Positions 35,030 to 44,930 are shown, numbered from the stretch's first letter. The stretch: DNA of 64,000 nucleotides from Robertmurraya dakarensis (GCF_900156875.1 NZ_LT707408.1:1191395-1255394), one strand, 5' to 3'. Translations and numbers: made by a program. The notes: generated by a model not told the origin, from the letters alone.

Positions 35030-36313
35030 ATGAACAGCAACGACATATACGTAAGTCTTGACATCGGTACATCCAGTGTAAAAGTCATCATTGGTGAAAT
35101 GGTCAATGATGCTTTGAATATTATTGGTGTTGGTAATGTAAAATCAGAAGGATTAAGAAAAGGCTCCATTGTTGATATAGATGAAACCGTTCATTCGATT
35201 AAAAGAGCAGTTGAACAGGCTGAAAGAATGATAGGAATGGAGATTAATCAAGTGATTGTAGGTGTGGCCGGAAATCACGTAATGCTCCAGCCTTGTCATG
35301 GTGTTGTAGCTGTTTCAAGCGATAATCGAGAGATTACGGATGATGATGTTGCCCGAGTGATTGATGCTGCCCAGGTCGTATCAATTCCTCCTGAACGAGA
35401 AATCATTGATGTAATACCAAAACAATTCATCGTGGATGGCCTTGATGAAATTAGTGACCCAAGAGGGATGATTGGTGTCCGATTAGAAATGGAAGGTACA
35501 ATTATAACAGGTTCTAAAACAAACCTCCACAATACATTACGATGTGTAGAAAAAGCAGGACTTGAAATTTTGGATATCACTCTTCAGCCATTAGCTGCAG
35601 GTTCATTTGCCCTATCAAAGGATGAAAAAAATTTGGGTGTGGCACTTGTTGATATTGGCGGAGGGTCGACAACAATCGCAGTTTTTGAACAAGGACATTT
35701 AAAGGCAACAAGTATGATTCCAATTGGAGGAGATCATATTACAAAAGATCTTTCGATTGGACTGCGAACTTCCACAGAAGATGCGGAGAAGATTAAAGTT
35801 AAGCATGGCTATGCCTTTTATGATCATGCATCAGAAGAGGAAGTTTTTAGCGTACCAATTATTGGGAGTGATCAACACCAGCAATTTAATCAGCTTGAGG
35901 TTTCTGATATCATTGAAGCAAGGATGGAAGAGATCTTTGATCTGATTCAATCTGAAATCAGAAGGATGGGCATTCAGGATCTGCCTGGAGGCTATGTTCT
36001 TGCAGGTGGAGTGGCTAATACAGAAGGAATTCTTGAATTAGCTCAGGTTATTTTTCAAAATCGAGTACGAATTGCTATACCAGATTACATAGGGGTTCGT
36101 GAACCGCAATACACAACAGCTGTTGGTTTAATAAAATTTGCCTATAAGAATGCAAAAGTACAGGGCAGAGCATTAAACAGTCATTCTTCAGCTTTCGAGC
36201 CTAATGAAAAGAGGATTCAAAAACAACCGCAACCGAAACCAAAGCCGGAAAAAGAGCCGGAGGAAAAAATAACATCTAGAGTTAAAAAGTTCTTTGGTTA
36301 CTTTTTTGAATAA
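35030..36313 (+). CDS. ftsA: cell division protein FtsA
   Basis: FtsA is an actin-like ATPase that tethers FtsZ to the membrane. The 427-residue protein has phosphate-1 DIYVSLDIGTSSVKVIIGE at the start, the 1C subdomain (RGMIGVRLEMEG), phosphate-2 VALVDIGGGSTTIAVFE near residue 204 and LAGGVANTEGILEL near 330. The C-terminal amphipathic membrane-targeting helix reads SRVKKFFGYFFE. The ATG at 35030 has AGAGGAGGTG 9 nt upstream. ftsZ follows after 151 bp. Confidence 0.98.
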   Translation: MNSNDIYVSLDIGTSSVKVIIGEMVNDALNIIGVGNVKSEGLRKGSIVDIDETVHSIKRAVEQAERMIGMEINQVIVGVAGNHVMLQPCHGVVAVSSDNREITDDDVARVIDAAQVVSIPPEREIIDVIPKQFIVDGLDEISDPRGMIGVRLEMEGTIITGSKTNLHNTLRCVEKAGLEILDITLQPLAAGSFALSKDEKNLGVALVDIGGGSTTIAVFEQGHLKATSMIPIGGDHITKDLSIGLRTSTEDAEKIKVKHGYAFYDHASEEEVFSVPIIGSDQHQQFNQLEVSDIIEARMEEIFDLIQSEIRRMGIQDLPGGYVLAGGVANTEGILELAQVIFQNRVRIAIPDYIGVREPQYTTAVGLIKFAYKNAKVQGRALNSHSSAFEPNEKRIQKQPQPKPKPEKEPEEKITSRVKKFFGYFFE

Positions 36314-36464
36314 TTGATTGCTGTATGGTGCAGTTTGCTTTTGCAGTATCTATTCAAAATTGAAACTGTCAAGTGGACAACCTCTGTTTTAAGAGCATGA
36401 GTTATTCACTTGTGGGACCGATTATTAGGCTATCAGGAATATCGACGAATTAGGAGGATTTGTC

Positions 36465-37607
36465 ATGTTGGAATTTGATACAAATTTAGATTCATTAGCA
36501 ACGATAAAAGTTATTGGCGTTGGTGGCGGCGGGAATAATGCGGTAAACCGTATGATTGAGCACGGGGTACAGGGTGTAGAATTTATTGCCGTTAATACTG
36601 ATGCGCAAGCATTAAACTTATCTAAAGCTGAAGTGAAAATGCAAATCGGCGGGAAGCTAACGAGAGGCCTTGGAGCCGGAGCTAACCCTGAAGTAGGTAA
36701 AAAAGCAGCTGAAGAAAGTAAAGAGCAAATTGAACAAGCATTGAACGGTGCAGATATGGTGTTTGTTACTGCTGGAATGGGTGGTGGAACAGGAACTGGT
36801 GCAGCTCCAGTAATCGCCCAAATTGCCCGAGATTTAGGTGCTTTGACGGTTGGAGTAGTAACTAGACCTTTTACATTTGAAGGCAGAAAGCGTTCGACAC
36901 AGGCTGCTGGCGGAATCCAAGCGATGAAAGAGGCAGTAGATACATTAATTGTTATTCCAAATGACAGACTGTTAGAAATCGTTGATAAGAGTACGCCAAT
37001 GCTTGAAGCGTTCCGTGAAGCAGATAATGTACTGCGACAAGGTGTACAGGGTATTTCAGATTTAATTGCTGTACCAGGGCTTATTAATCTTGACTTTGCC
37101 GACGTAAAAACAATTATGTCTAATAAAGGTTCCGCTCTTATGGGGATCGGTGTCTCTTCAGGTGAAAACCGGGCTACAGAGGCTGCTAAAAAAGCAATTT
37201 CTTCTCCATTGCTAGAAACATCTATTGATGGAGCTCAAGGTGTATTAATGAACATTACCGGCGGTTCGAACTTAAGCTTATATGAAGTGCAAGAAGCGGC
37301 AGATATTGTAGCATCTGCTTCTGACCAAGAAGTGAACATGATTTTTGGTTCCGTTATTAATGAAAATCTCAAAGATGAGATCGTGGTAACGGTCATCGCA
37401 ACAGGGTTCAGTGAAGAAGTAGCTCAACCAAAGCCGATCAGACCATCATTTGGAGGTGCTGTAAAGCCGAGTGGAGTTGAAAAACCGCAGAGAGTACAAA
37501 AGAGAGAAGAAGAACACCATGAGCCTGTTCGAACGACGCAACAGCCTCAGCACGAAGATACACTAGATATTCCTACGTTCTTAAGAAACCGAAATCGAAG
37601 AAGATAA
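36465..37607 (+). CDS. ftsZ: cell division GTPase FtsZ
   Basis: FtsZ is the tubulin-like protein that forms the division ring. The 380-residue product has [15 protein letters not shown] (about residues 17-31) and the tubulin signature [10 protein letters not shown] (106-115). The T7 synergy loop reads [11 protein letters not shown], with the catalytic aspartates, and a variable linker follows. The C-terminal peptide [15 protein letters not shown] binds FtsA, SepF and other partners. TAGGAGG precedes the ATG. It ends at a strong terminator before the spoIIG locus. Confidence 0.99.
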   Translation: MLEFDTNLDSLATIKVIGVGGGGNNAVNRMIEHGVQGVEFIAVNTDAQALNLSKAEVKMQIGGKLTRGLGAGANPEVGKKAAEESKEQIEQALNGADMVFVTAGMGGGTGTGAAPVIAQIARDLGALTVGVVTRPFTFEGRKRSTQAAGGIQAMKEAVDTLIVIPNDRLLEIVDKSTPMLEAFREADNVLRQGVQGISDLIAVPGLINLDFADVKTIMSNKGSALMGIGVSSGENRATEAAKKAISSPLLETSIDGAQGVLMNITGGSNLSLYEVQEAADIVASASDQEVNMIFGSVINENLKDEIVVTVIATGFSEEVAQPKPIRPSFGGAVKPSGVEKPQRVQKREEEHHEPVRTTQQPQHEDTLDIPTFLRNRNRRR

Positions 37608-37658
37608 TTTTGGCGGCGTTTTAGGCTGCTAATGGGAACTTCTTACAATAAACTGTCT

Positions 37659-37691
37659 AAAAAGCATGGTTACTATGACCATGCTTTTTTA
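37659..37691 (+). terminator. terminator after ftsZ
   Basis: A 12-bp stem AAAAAGCATGGT/ACCATGCTTTTT (37659-37670, 37678-37689) with a 7-nt loop ends the ftsAZ transcript. Confidence 0.92.
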
Positions 37692-37773
37692 TATCATAAA
37701 TAGTCAACTTAAGGTTAGAGATCAAAGGAGTTAATTTCGTCAATACAAAAATCTAAATATTCAAAAAATAAAT

Positions 37774-37860
37774 ATTGACAAAATCCGAACGTAATAGTGA
37801 AAATTTCTGCTTTTTTGTTTCAGAAAGTGACACACTTCCAAGGTGATGGTGCGCTATACT
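37774..37860 (+). promoter_or_regulatory. spoIIG promoter with a 22-bp spacer and a Spo0A box
   Basis: GTGACA (37827-37832) and TATACT (37855-37860) are separated by exactly 22 bp. This is the abnormal spacing known for the B. subtilis spoIIG promoter, which SigA RNA polymerase uses only with Spo0A~P. Upstream, ATTGACAAA (37774-37782) matches 8 of 9 positions of the inverted 0A box TTYGACAAA. Weaker partial matches lie at about 37737 and over the -35. The 371-bp ftsZ-spoIIGA gap holds otherwise only the ftsZ terminator and leader. Confidence 0.8.
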
Positions 37861-37978
37861 TTTTCATAACAGATTGCTAGATAGGCAAATGCCATTTAAG
37901 TGCTGCTCTTAATCTATTAGGGTAGGTGAAAATATAGATTTAAGAATTATTCGCCTATGTGAGTTAGGGGGAAAGATA

Positions 37979-38917
37979 TTGACCATCTATTTGGATGTCA
38001 TATGGGCACTCAATTTTTTATTTGACAGTTTGTTATTATACTTAACAGCTATCATCCTGAAACGAGATATTAGCTATTGGCGGCTTTTTATTGGCGGCTT
38101 TGTTGGTTCAATCATTATTTTATTATCCCTCACCCCATTACATGCCTATTCTAGCCACCCGTTTAGTAAATTATTTTTTTCAGCACTCATGGTTTTAGCT
38201 GTTTTTGGCTACAAACGTTTAAGTTACTTTGTGAGCGGTCTTATGACACTATATTTAACGACATTTTTAATCGGTGGTGCATTGATTGGTGCCCATTACT
38301 TTATTCAATTTGATTTAGAGTTATCCACAAATGTTCTATTAGGAAGTGTACAAGGATTTGGAGATCCAATCAGTTGGCTGTTCGTCATACTTGGCTTTCC
38401 TATCGCCTGGCACCTTTCAAAAAGAGGGGTGGAAAAAATTGAAATGACAAAAATTCAATACGATCAGCTTGTTAATGTCAAGATCAAAATATTAGAAGCG
38501 GAAATGCATTTTAAAGGTCTTATCGATAGTGGAAATCAATTATATGATCCGATATCAAAGTTGCCTGTCATGTTCATTTCTTTAAAAAATAGATTAACAG
38601 AATCTCCCGAAACCATTTGTAAAATAGCTAGTGATTCAGAGTCAATCATTTTAGGTGATGAAGAGCTTTCACCAGAGCTTGAACATAAAATGAAAATTAT
38701 TCCGTATAAGGTTGTTGGACAAGAACATCAGCTTATTATTGCTTTAAAACCAGATGAAATATTAATTGAAAAGGGTGATGAATGGATATCGGTTGAAAAA
38801 GGTCTCGTTTCATTTACTTTACAGCAGCTCTCATCTGACGATGCATTTCAATGTATTATTCACCCGAAGATGCTAACCGAAACGAAAAAGGTTAAAACGG
38901 CAGAAAAAGTAAGTTAA
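37979..38917 (+). CDS. spoIIGA: SpoIIGA, membrane aspartic protease that activates pro-SigE
   Basis: SpoIIGA cleaves pro-SigE in the mother cell after a signal from the forespore protein SpoIIR. The 312-residue protein has five N-terminal membrane segments (about residues 1-150) and a cytoplasmic retropepsin-like half with the active site DSGNQLYDP, Asp183. That is the same number as the catalytic residue in B. subtilis. The start is TTG after AGGGGGAAAG. It is cotranscribed with sigE, 41 bp downstream, from the Spo0A-controlled promoter. Confidence 0.97.
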   Translation: MTIYLDVIWALNFLFDSLLLYLTAIILKRDISYWRLFIGGFVGSIIILLSLTPLHAYSSHPFSKLFFSALMVLAVFGYKRLSYFVSGLMTLYLTTFLIGGALIGAHYFIQFDLELSTNVLLGSVQGFGDPISWLFVILGFPIAWHLSKRGVEKIEMTKIQYDQLVNVKIKILEAEMHFKGLIDSGNQLYDPISKLPVMFISLKNRLTESPETICKIASDSESIILGDEELSPELEHKMKIIPYKVVGQEHQLIIALKPDEILIEKGDEWISVEKGLVSFTLQQLSSDDAFQCIIHPKMLTETKKVKTAEKVS

Positions 38918-38958
38918 CTAACCTAATAAGAAAATCATAATGACGAGGAGGAAAATAG

Positions 38959-39678
38959 ATGAAAAAATTGAAACTTCGCTTTTCCTACTATTGGTATAAA
39001 CTTTTAATAAAATTAGGGTTAAAGACAGATGAAGTATACTATATCGGTGGAAGCGAAGCTCTGCCTCCTCCTTTATCAAAGGAAGAAGAAGAAGTACTGT
39101 TAGAGAAGCTTCCTAAAGGGGATAAAGCAGCAAGATCTATTTTAATCGAACGAAATCTTAGACTAGTTGTCTATATTGCAAGGAAGTTTGAAAACACCGG
39201 AATAAACATCGAGGATTTAATCAGCATTGGGACGATAGGATTAATTAAGGCTGTTAACACATTTAATCCTGAAAAGAAAATTAAATTAGCTACATATGCT
39301 TCAAGATGTATAGAAAATGAGATTCTTATGTACTTAAGAAGAAATAATAAAATCAGGTCAGAGGTTTCTTTTGATGAGCCATTAAACATTGATTGGGATG
39401 GCAATGAATTATTACTTTCTGATGTGTTAGGGACAGAAGAAGATATTATTACAAAGAACTTAGAAGCAACTGTTGATAAGAAGCTATTAATGAAAGCCCT
39501 TCACCAGCTGTCTGATCGTGAGAAACAAATTATGGAGCTGAGATTTGGGCTGGGAACGGGTGAAGAAAAAACACAAAAGGACGTAGCCGATATGTTAGGA
39601 ATATCACAATCCTATATCTCGAGATTAGAAAAAAGAATCATAAAGCGTTTGAAAAAGGAATTTAATAAAATGGTTTAA
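38959..39678 (+). CDS. sigE: RNA polymerase sporulation sigma factor SigE (pro-form)
   Basis: SigE directs early mother-cell transcription. The 239-residue product includes the N-terminal prosequence (about 27 residues, [16 protein letters not shown]...) that holds it inactive until SpoIIGA cuts near DEVYYIGG. Region 2 reads [20 protein letters not shown] and [31 protein letters not shown] (split by DLISI). Region 4 has [16 protein letters not shown] and the helix-turn-helix [26 protein letters not shown] precedes the ATG. Confidence 0.98.
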   Translation: MKKLKLRFSYYWYKLLIKLGLKTDEVYYIGGSEALPPPLSKEEEEVLLEKLPKGDKAARSILIERNLRLVVYIARKFENTGINIEDLISIGTIGLIKAVNTFNPEKKIKLATYASRCIENEILMYLRRNNKIRSEVSFDEPLNIDWDGNELLLSDVLGTEEDIITKNLEATVDKKLLMKALHQLSDREKQIMELRFGLGTGEEKTQKDVADMLGISQSYISRLEKRIIKRLKKEFNKMV

Positions 39679-39800
39679 TTTTTAAAACATTTTGGATATG
39701 ACAGGATTTAGAAAAAATTTTACGTGCAGGAACCCTCTTTAAATCAAGTCTTATTGAGATTTATTCCTTTTGGTTAACAATTTGAGTCATGTCACATTGT

Positions 39801-39829
39801 GCATATTTTTCCTCTTCAAGGAGATACTG
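39801..39829 (+). promoter_or_regulatory. SigF-type promoter of sigG
   Basis: GCATA (39801-39805) matches the SigF -35 GYATA. GGAGATACTG (39820-39829) fits the -10 consensus GGNNANAHTR at every position, with a 14-bp spacer. It lies about 38 bp before the sigG start. sigG is SigF-dependent in B. subtilis, so the placement is as expected; SigG itself may also use it. Confidence 0.75.
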
Positions 39830-39866
39830 TTTTTTGTACAGCAACTCCTGTGAGGAGGGAATAGAA

Positions 39867-40646
39867 TTGACTCGAAATAAAGTTGAAATTTGCGGTGTTG
39901 ACACATCAAAGCTTCCGGTATTAAAGAACGAAGAAATGAGAGAGCTCTTCAAGCAAATGCAAAATGGGGACCTATCCGCACGGGAAAAACTCGTCAATGG
40001 AAATTTACGTTTAGTATTGAGTGTTATTCAGCGTTTTAATAATAGAGGCGAGTTTGTAGATGACCTATTCCAGGTTGGCTGTATCGGCCTGATGAAATCA
40101 ATTGATAACTTTGATTTAGGTCAAAATGTGAAATTTTCTACCTATGCAGTCCCTATGATCATTGGTGAAATCCGGCGCTATTTAAGAGACAATAATCCGA
40201 TCCGGGTTTCTAGGTCCTTAAGGGATATTGCCTACAAGGCACTGCAGGTTAGGGAAAAGTTGATGAGTGAAACATCGAAGGAACCAACAGCTGCAGAAAT
40301 TGCGAAAGTACTAGATGTCCCACATGAAGAAATCGTCTTTGCTCTCGATGCGATTCAAGATCCTGTATCATTGTTTGAACCGATTTACAATGATGGCGGG
40401 GACCCGATCTATGTAATGGACCAGCTTAGTGACGAAAAGAACAAGGATATCCAATGGATTGAGGAGATTGCTTTAAAAGAAGGCATGCGGCGCTTAAATG
40501 AAAGAGAAAAGCTTATTCTGCGCAAGAGATTCTTCCAAGGTAAAACTCAAATGGAAGTAGCTGAAGAAATAGGAATTTCTCAGGCTCAAGTATCACGATT
40601 AGAAAAAGCAGCAATTAAACAAATGAATAAGAATATACAAAGCTGA
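39867..40646 (+). CDS. sigG: RNA polymerase sporulation sigma factor SigG
   Basis: SigG drives late forespore transcription. The 259-residue protein starts TRNKVEICGVDTSKLPVLKN after a TTG codon at 39867. GAGGAGGG lies 6-7 nt upstream, and the frame is open for 26 codons before it without a binding site. Region 2 includes RFNNRGEFVDDLFQVGCIGL and KFSTYAVPMIIGEIRRYLRD, and region 4 MEVAEEIGISQAQVSRLEKA. It is separated from sigE by 188 bp that carry its own promoter, and the stop lies in the terminator stem. Confidence 0.97.
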   Translation: MTRNKVEICGVDTSKLPVLKNEEMRELFKQMQNGDLSAREKLVNGNLRLVLSVIQRFNNRGEFVDDLFQVGCIGLMKSIDNFDLGQNVKFSTYAVPMIIGEIRRYLRDNNPIRVSRSLRDIAYKALQVREKLMSETSKEPTAAEIAKVLDVPHEEIVFALDAIQDPVSLFEPIYNDGGDPIYVMDQLSDEKNKDIQWIEEIALKEGMRRLNEREKLILRKRFFQGKTQMEVAEEIGISQAQVSRLEKAAIKQMNKNIQS

Positions 40647-40671
40647 GCTGCCTTTAATGGCAGCTCTTTTT
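40645..40671 (+). terminator. terminator overlapping the sigG stop codon
   Basis: An 8-bp stem GAGCTGCC/GGCAGCTC (40645-40652, 40659-40666) with loop TTTAAT is followed by five T. The GA of the TGA stop is the first part of the stem. Confidence 0.9.
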
Positions 40672-40759
40672 ACGTCAAAAATAATTCCAAAGAAAACTCA
40701 TTTTTACCCTATCCCTTTACATATATATAGAGTAGAGGGAAAAGCGGGAGTTGATAATC

Positions 40760-41026
40760 TTGGTGAGAATTTCTGAATTTCAGATCAAGGATGTCATAAA
40801 TATTTCGGATGGGAAAAAGCTAGGGGTCATAGAGGATATTGAAATTAATATCAATACTGGAAGAATAGAAGCGATTATTGTTGGCGGAGCAAGCAGGGTA
40901 CTCGGACTTTTTGGAAAGGATCAAGAATTTGTTATTTCTTGGAAAAACATTTTAAAAATTGGAGAAGATGTCATTTTAGTACGTCATAGAGATATAAATG
41001 AGATAAAGTATATTGAAGAGAAATAG
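40760..41026 (+). CDS. ylmC: PRC-barrel protein of the YlmC/YmxH sporulation family
   Basis: The 88-residue product is a single PRC-barrel domain: RISEFQIKDVINISDGKKLG, then EDIEININTGRIEAIIV, then GLFGKDQEFVISWKNILKIGEDVILV (split by GGASRVL). Members are annotated as YlmC/YmxH sporulation proteins, and the function is not known. The TTG at 40760 has GGGAG 9 nt upstream; a GTG at 40763 is the alternative. B. subtilis has ylmA between sigG and ylmC, which is missing here. Confidence 0.85.
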   Translation: MVRISEFQIKDVINISDGKKLGVIEDIEININTGRIEAIIVGGASRVLGLFGKDQEFVISWKNILKIGEDVILVRHRDINEIKYIEEK

Positions 41027-41156
41027 CATGTTGAGAGGACAGGCCAGAATCTGACAAATTAAGTGATATGCCTGTAAACTTCGATAAAATTCCCTCTTAA
41101 TACTGTGACCGATACAGCTTATATGGTAAACTATAGAAAACAAGAGGTACCGAAAT

Positions 41157-41975
41157 ATGGAACCATTTTTTTTAGAAAATAAAGAATACTTTCTTATTAA
41201 AGGCTGGTCTGAAAAAACGAACAGCCTAGTTGCAGGTTTTACTACAAAAAATGGCGGTTATAGCTCTACCACCTACTCATCCTTTAATTTTGGATTTCAT
41301 GTAGGTGATGAAGCAGACGCTGTTTGTAAAAATCGCGAAGTACTATCTGAACACATTGAGTTTCCTACTGATTCATGGGTAGGCGCGCAGCAAACACATG
41401 ACATAAAGATTAAAAAAATAACGCAGCAGGATAAAGGGGCAGGAGCTATATCCTATGACGATGCTTTTAAAGGGATTGATGGTTTTTTTACAAGAGCAGA
41501 CGGTGTTCTATTAACTCTCTGCTTTGCTGATTGTGTTCCTCTATACTTTTATGCACCAGAACATCATGCGATTGGGATTGCCCATGCAGGATGGAAAGGG
41601 TCAGTTAATGGAATTGCAGCAGAAATGGTACAGACATTTGAGGAAGAAGGAATCCCTGCTTGCGACTTATCCGTCGTCATTGGTCCGTCAATTTGCGAAA
41701 ATTGTTATATTGTTGATGGCAGGGTTATAGAACTTGTCAATAAAAGACTAGAGAATGTCGAACAAAAAACTTATAATTTAGTAAAAGAAAATCAATATAA
41801 ATTAGATTTAAAGGAATTGAATAGAATCATCCTGACCAATACAGGCGTGAAAAATGAACATATCTCCATCACGAAGTATTGTACCAGCTGCCACAGTCAG
41901 CATTTTTATTCCCATAGGCGTGACAATGGGAGTACAGGGCGGATGATGAGCTTTATTGGCTGGAAGGAGGAGTAA
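41157..41975 (+). CDS. pgeF: peptidoglycan editing factor PgeF (YlmD, multicopper-oxidase-like)
   Basis: This is a YfiH/DUF152 family protein. In E. coli the homologue PgeF removes misincorporated L-serine from UDP-MurNAc, and other members show polyphenol-oxidase or purine-nucleoside activity. The 272-residue protein has the zinc/active site residues His and Cys in [20 protein letters not shown] and [17 protein letters not shown]-terminal [15 protein letters not shown] motif follows. GAGGTACCGAAAT precedes the ATG. It opens the ylmD-E-sepF-ylmG-ylmH run. Confidence 0.93.
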   Translation: MEPFFLENKEYFLIKGWSEKTNSLVAGFTTKNGGYSSTTYSSFNFGFHVGDEADAVCKNREVLSEHIEFPTDSWVGAQQTHDIKIKKITQQDKGAGAISYDDAFKGIDGFFTRADGVLLTLCFADCVPLYFYAPEHHAIGIAHAGWKGSVNGIAAEMVQTFEEEGIPACDLSVVIGPSICENCYIVDGRVIELVNKRLENVEQKTYNLVKENQYKLDLKELNRIILTNTGVKNEHISITKYCTSCHSQHFYSHRRDNGSTGRMMSFIGWKEE

Positions 41976-41983
41976 TATCAGTC

Positions 41984-42664
41984 ATGCGAGTAGCTGAAAA
42001 TCTAGAACAGATACAGAAGCAAATAGAAGCAGCGTGCAAAAATAGTAATCGAAATCCAGATGATATAAAAATTATTGCAGTAACAAAATATGTTTCTCTA
42101 AACAGAGCAAAGGAAGCAGTGGAAGCTGGTGTTACCCATTTAGGCGAAAATAGAGAAGAAGGTTTGCTGCCAAAATGGGAGGTTTTAAAGGACAAGCCTA
42201 CTTGGCATTTCATTGGGTCACTGCAAACGAGAAAAGTAAAAAATATTATAGATAAAGTAGACTATATTCATTCAATGGACAGACTCTCTCTCGCTAAAGA
42301 GATACATAAAAGAGCGGATGGGCCTGTAAAATGTTTCGTTCAAGTAAAAACTTCTGATGAAGAAACGAAGCATGGACTTGCCGTTGATGAAGTCCTGGAT
42401 TTTATTAAAAAGCTAAATGATTTTCCAAATATAGTGGTCGTTGGCTTAATGACGATGGCGCCATTTACTTCTAATGAAGCCGTTTTAAGAAACTGCTTTA
42501 GGACACTAAAAGAGCTCCAAAACCAAGTTCAACATCTTAACTTAGAATATGCTCCTTGTCACGAACTTTCCATGGGCATGTCCAACGATTTTGCCATTGC
42601 TATTGAAGAAGGTGCAACAATGGTACGTATAGGAACCGCCCTTGTTGGCGAAAAAGAGGAGTGA
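41984..42664 (+). CDS. ylmE: pyridoxal-phosphate homeostasis protein YlmE (YggS family)
   Basis: YlmE is a single-domain PLP-binding protein that helps balance vitamin B6 and amino acid pools; no enzyme activity is established. The 226-residue alanine-racemase-like barrel has the PLP lysine in [13 protein letters not shown] (about residue 36). It also has [28 protein letters not shown] and the C-terminal [23 protein letters not shown]. It lies 8 bp after pgeF and 6 bp before sepF, a normal Gram-positive order. Confidence 0.95.
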   Translation: MRVAENLEQIQKQIEAACKNSNRNPDDIKIIAVTKYVSLNRAKEAVEAGVTHLGENREEGLLPKWEVLKDKPTWHFIGSLQTRKVKNIIDKVDYIHSMDRLSLAKEIHKRADGPVKCFVQVKTSDEETKHGLAVDEVLDFIKKLNDFPNIVVVGLMTMAPFTSNEAVLRNCFRTLKELQNQVQHLNLEYAPCHELSMGMSNDFAIAIEEGATMVRIGTALVGEKEE

Positions 42665-42670
42665 TTAATC

Positions 42671-43111
42671 ATGAGTTTAAAATCTAAAATTAAGACATTT
42701 TTCTTCCTAGATGACGAATATGACTATGATGATGAAGAGAGTTATGAAGAGGAACCAGCAACTGCCCCTAAAACGCAAAAGCAATCTGTTCAAAAGCAAA
42801 ACGTAGTCAGTCTTCAAAGTGTTCAAAAATCATCAAAGGTTGTTTTAGTCGAGCCGCGTATTTATGCAGAAGCACAGGATATTGCCGACCAATTAAAAAA
42901 TCGCCGTGCAGTAGTGGTTAACCTTCAAAGGATTGACCGTGAGCAAGCGAAGCGGATTGTTGATTTCCTTAGTGGAACTGTCTATGCAGTTGGGGGAGAT
43001 ATTCAAAAAATTGGGACAGATATTTTTCTTTGTACCCCAGATAATATCGAAGTGTCAGGGTCTATTACACAAATATTACAAGAAACAGAATACGATGATG
43101 CGAGGTGGTAG
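42671..43111 (+). CDS. sepF: cell division protein SepF
   Basis: SepF (YlmF) binds the FtsZ C-terminus and membranes, forming rings that align FtsZ filaments. The 146-residue protein has an N-terminal amphipathic membrane helix ([14 protein letters not shown]), an acidic Gln-rich linker (about residues 15-55) and the DUF552 domain (about 57-140: [19 protein letters not shown] and [19 protein letters not shown]). It stands 6 bp after ylmE and 6 bp before ylmG. Confidence 0.97.
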   Translation: MSLKSKIKTFFFLDDEYDYDDEESYEEEPATAPKTQKQSVQKQNVVSLQSVQKSSKVVLVEPRIYAEAQDIADQLKNRRAVVVNLQRIDREQAKRIVDFLSGTVYAVGGDIQKIGTDIFLCTPDNIEVSGSITQILQETEYDDARW

Positions 43112-43117
43112 CAGTAC

Positions 43118-43381
43118 ATGGCTTTAGTTGTTAATATTTTAGCGACAATAATCTCTTATTACTCTTGGGCTCTAATAATTTATATCTTGCTTTCTTGGTT
43201 TCCAAATGCAAGGGAATCTTCAATTGGACAATTTCTAGCAAGGATATGTGAACCATACCTAGAACCTTTCAGAAAAATTATTCCTCCGCTAGGGATGATT
43301 GATATATCACCAATCGTAGCTATTTTAGTTTTAAGATTTGCGACTAGTGGATTATACCAGCTATACTATTGGTTTGTTTAA
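43118..43381 (+). CDS. ylmG: YggT-family membrane protein YlmG
   Basis: The 87-residue protein has two hydrophobic segments (about residues 5-26 and 62-84) around the conserved loop [21 protein letters not shown] and the [20 protein letters not shown] segment. The YggT family is linked to membrane and division gene clusters and, in plastids, to nucleoid and thylakoid organisation; the bacterial role is not known. It overlaps no neighbour and follows sepF by 6 bp. Confidence 0.92.
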   Translation: MALVVNILATIISYYSWALIIYILLSWFPNARESSIGQFLARICEPYLEPFRKIIPPLGMIDISPIVAILVLRFATSGLYQLYYWFV

Positions 43382-43445
43382 GTATTTAAAGGGCTTCTAA
43401 CAGCCCTTTTTCCATTGATAATGAAAATATATTGGGTGATTTAAG

Positions 43446-44219
43446 ATGGATATATATCAGCATTTTCGCAAGCATGAACGTGAATTTATTGATCAGGTAT
43501 TGCAATGGAAAATGAATGTAGAGGACACCTATAGCCCGAAGCTAACCGATTTTCTTGATCCAAGAGAACAAGAGATAGTCAGAACCATAATCGGAAGTCA
43601 AGGAGTTGTTAAAGTTGAGTTCTTTGGCGGAGCTGCAGACTGTGAAAGAAAAAGGGCATTTGTTTTTCCAGAATACATAGAAGCAGAGCAGGAAGATTTT
43701 CGAATTGTATTATTTGAAATAGAATATCCTAAAAAGTTTGTAACCATTGAGCACCCTCAAGTGCTTGGCAGCCTGATGTCATTAGGGCTGAAAAGAAGTA
43801 AATTTGGGGATATTCTAACGGAGGATTCGACTATTCATTTTTTTGTAAATGAAGAAGTAAGCGATTATATTAAGCTTCAGCTTACATCAATCGGGCGTTC
43901 CTCTGTTTCGCTGAAAGAATTGCCCCTAAATCAAGCGATTGGGGTAAAGAGCAGCTGGCAGGAAATGACTACGACGGTTTCGTCCCTTCGATTAGATGCA
44001 CTTGTTTCCGCGATTTATAATATCTCACGACAAAAATCTCAAACATTGATTGGACAGGGATTAGTAAAGTTAAATTGGACAAGTATTGAAAATCCCGCAG
44101 TTGAATGTGGAGTAGCAGATGTTCTTTCTGTAAGAGGACATGGACGTGCAAAACTCATCAGCATCGAAGGTAAGACTAAAAAAGATAAGTGGCGGATAGT
44201 AGCAGGAAAACAAAGATAG
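43446..44219 (+). CDS. ylmH: S4-domain RNA-binding protein YlmH
   Basis: YlmH is an S4-domain protein that binds large ribosomal subunits blocked with nascent chain-tRNA. In B. subtilis it has been reported to support ribosome quality control beside RqcH, whose gene is also in this window (61845-63566). The 257-residue protein has an N-terminal domain (about 1-80) and a middle domain with GSLMSLGLKRSKFGDIL. The C-terminal S4 domain (about 178-250) has LRLDALVSAIYNISRQKSQ and VRGHGRAKLISIEGKTKK. A short ATTGGGTGATTTAAG leader precedes the ATG. Confidence 0.93.
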   Translation: MDIYQHFRKHEREFIDQVLQWKMNVEDTYSPKLTDFLDPREQEIVRTIIGSQGVVKVEFFGGAADCERKRAFVFPEYIEAEQEDFRIVLFEIEYPKKFVTIEHPQVLGSLMSLGLKRSKFGDILTEDSTIHFFVNEEVSDYIKLQLTSIGRSSVSLKELPLNQAIGVKSSWQEMTTTVSSLRLDALVSAIYNISRQKSQTLIGQGLVKLNWTSIENPAVECGVADVLSVRGHGRAKLISIEGKTKKDKWRIVAGKQR

Positions 44220-44366
44220 TTTCCCAGGCGGATTCGCTGATACCATAAGCTGGTTCCTCATTGAAAATTTCTTCATGATTTTTGCAGGAATATTAAGGTT
44301 TATGTCGAATATTAGCTTAAGTACATAGTGAGTGAGAATTTGACAATTTTGACGGAGGTGGCCTCA

Positions 44367-44882
44367 ATGCCATTAACACCTTTAGATATACATAACAAGG
44401 AATTCAATAAAGGATTCCGCGGTTATGATGAAGACGAGGTTAATGAATTCCTTGATCAAGTTATTAAGGATTATGAGCTAGTAATACGAGAAAAGAAAGA
44501 ATTGGAAGAAAAGCTTAATGAATTAAACGACCGTCTCGGACATTTTTCAAATATAGAAGATACTTTGCATAAGTCGATTGTAGTAGCACAGGAAGCAGCA
44601 GAGGATGTAAAGCGGAATGCTCAAAAAGAAGCAAAGCTCATTATTAAAGAAGCCGAGAAAAATGCAGATCGAATCGTAAATGAATCACTGTCAAAAGCCC
44701 GTAAGATTGCACTTGAAATTGAGGACTTAAAAAAGCAGTCTAAAGTATTCCGTACTCGCTTTAAAATGCTGATTGAAGCACAGCTCGACCTTATTAATAA
44801 TGATGACTGGGATCATCTGCTCCAATACGAAGTAGATGCAACAGAATTAAAATCCGCACAGGAAGAAGATACGTTAGCTTGA
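44367..44882 (+). CDS. divIVA: septum-site/polar scaffold protein DivIVA
   Basis: DivIVA marks negatively curved membrane at septa and poles and recruits MinJ and chromosome-anchoring proteins. The 171-residue protein begins MPLTPLDIHNKEFNKGFRGY, the lipid-binding domain with the conserved GYDEDEVNEFLDQV. A long coiled coil (about 30-140) and an acidic tail follow. The ATG at 44367 has GGAGGTGG 7-9 nt upstream; earlier in-frame codons have no site. The promoter of the ileS leader overlaps its stop codon. Confidence 0.97.
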   Translation: MPLTPLDIHNKEFNKGFRGYDEDEVNEFLDQVIKDYELVIREKKELEEKLNELNDRLGHFSNIEDTLHKSIVVAQEAAEDVKRNAQKEAKLIIKEAEKNADRIVNESLSKARKIALEIEDLKKQSKVFRTRFKMLIEAQLDLINNDDWDHLLQYEVDATELKSAQEEDTLA

Positions 44883-44908
44883 CGAACTAGATCAAAAAAG
44901 CATATAAT
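44879..44908 (+). promoter_or_regulatory. SigA promoter of the ileS T-box leader
   Basis: TTGACG (44879-44884), an 18-bp spacer and TATAAT (44903-44908). The -35 overlaps the TGA stop of divIVA. Confidence 0.8.
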
Positions 44909-44930
44909 ACGGTAAAAAAGTATACTACAT

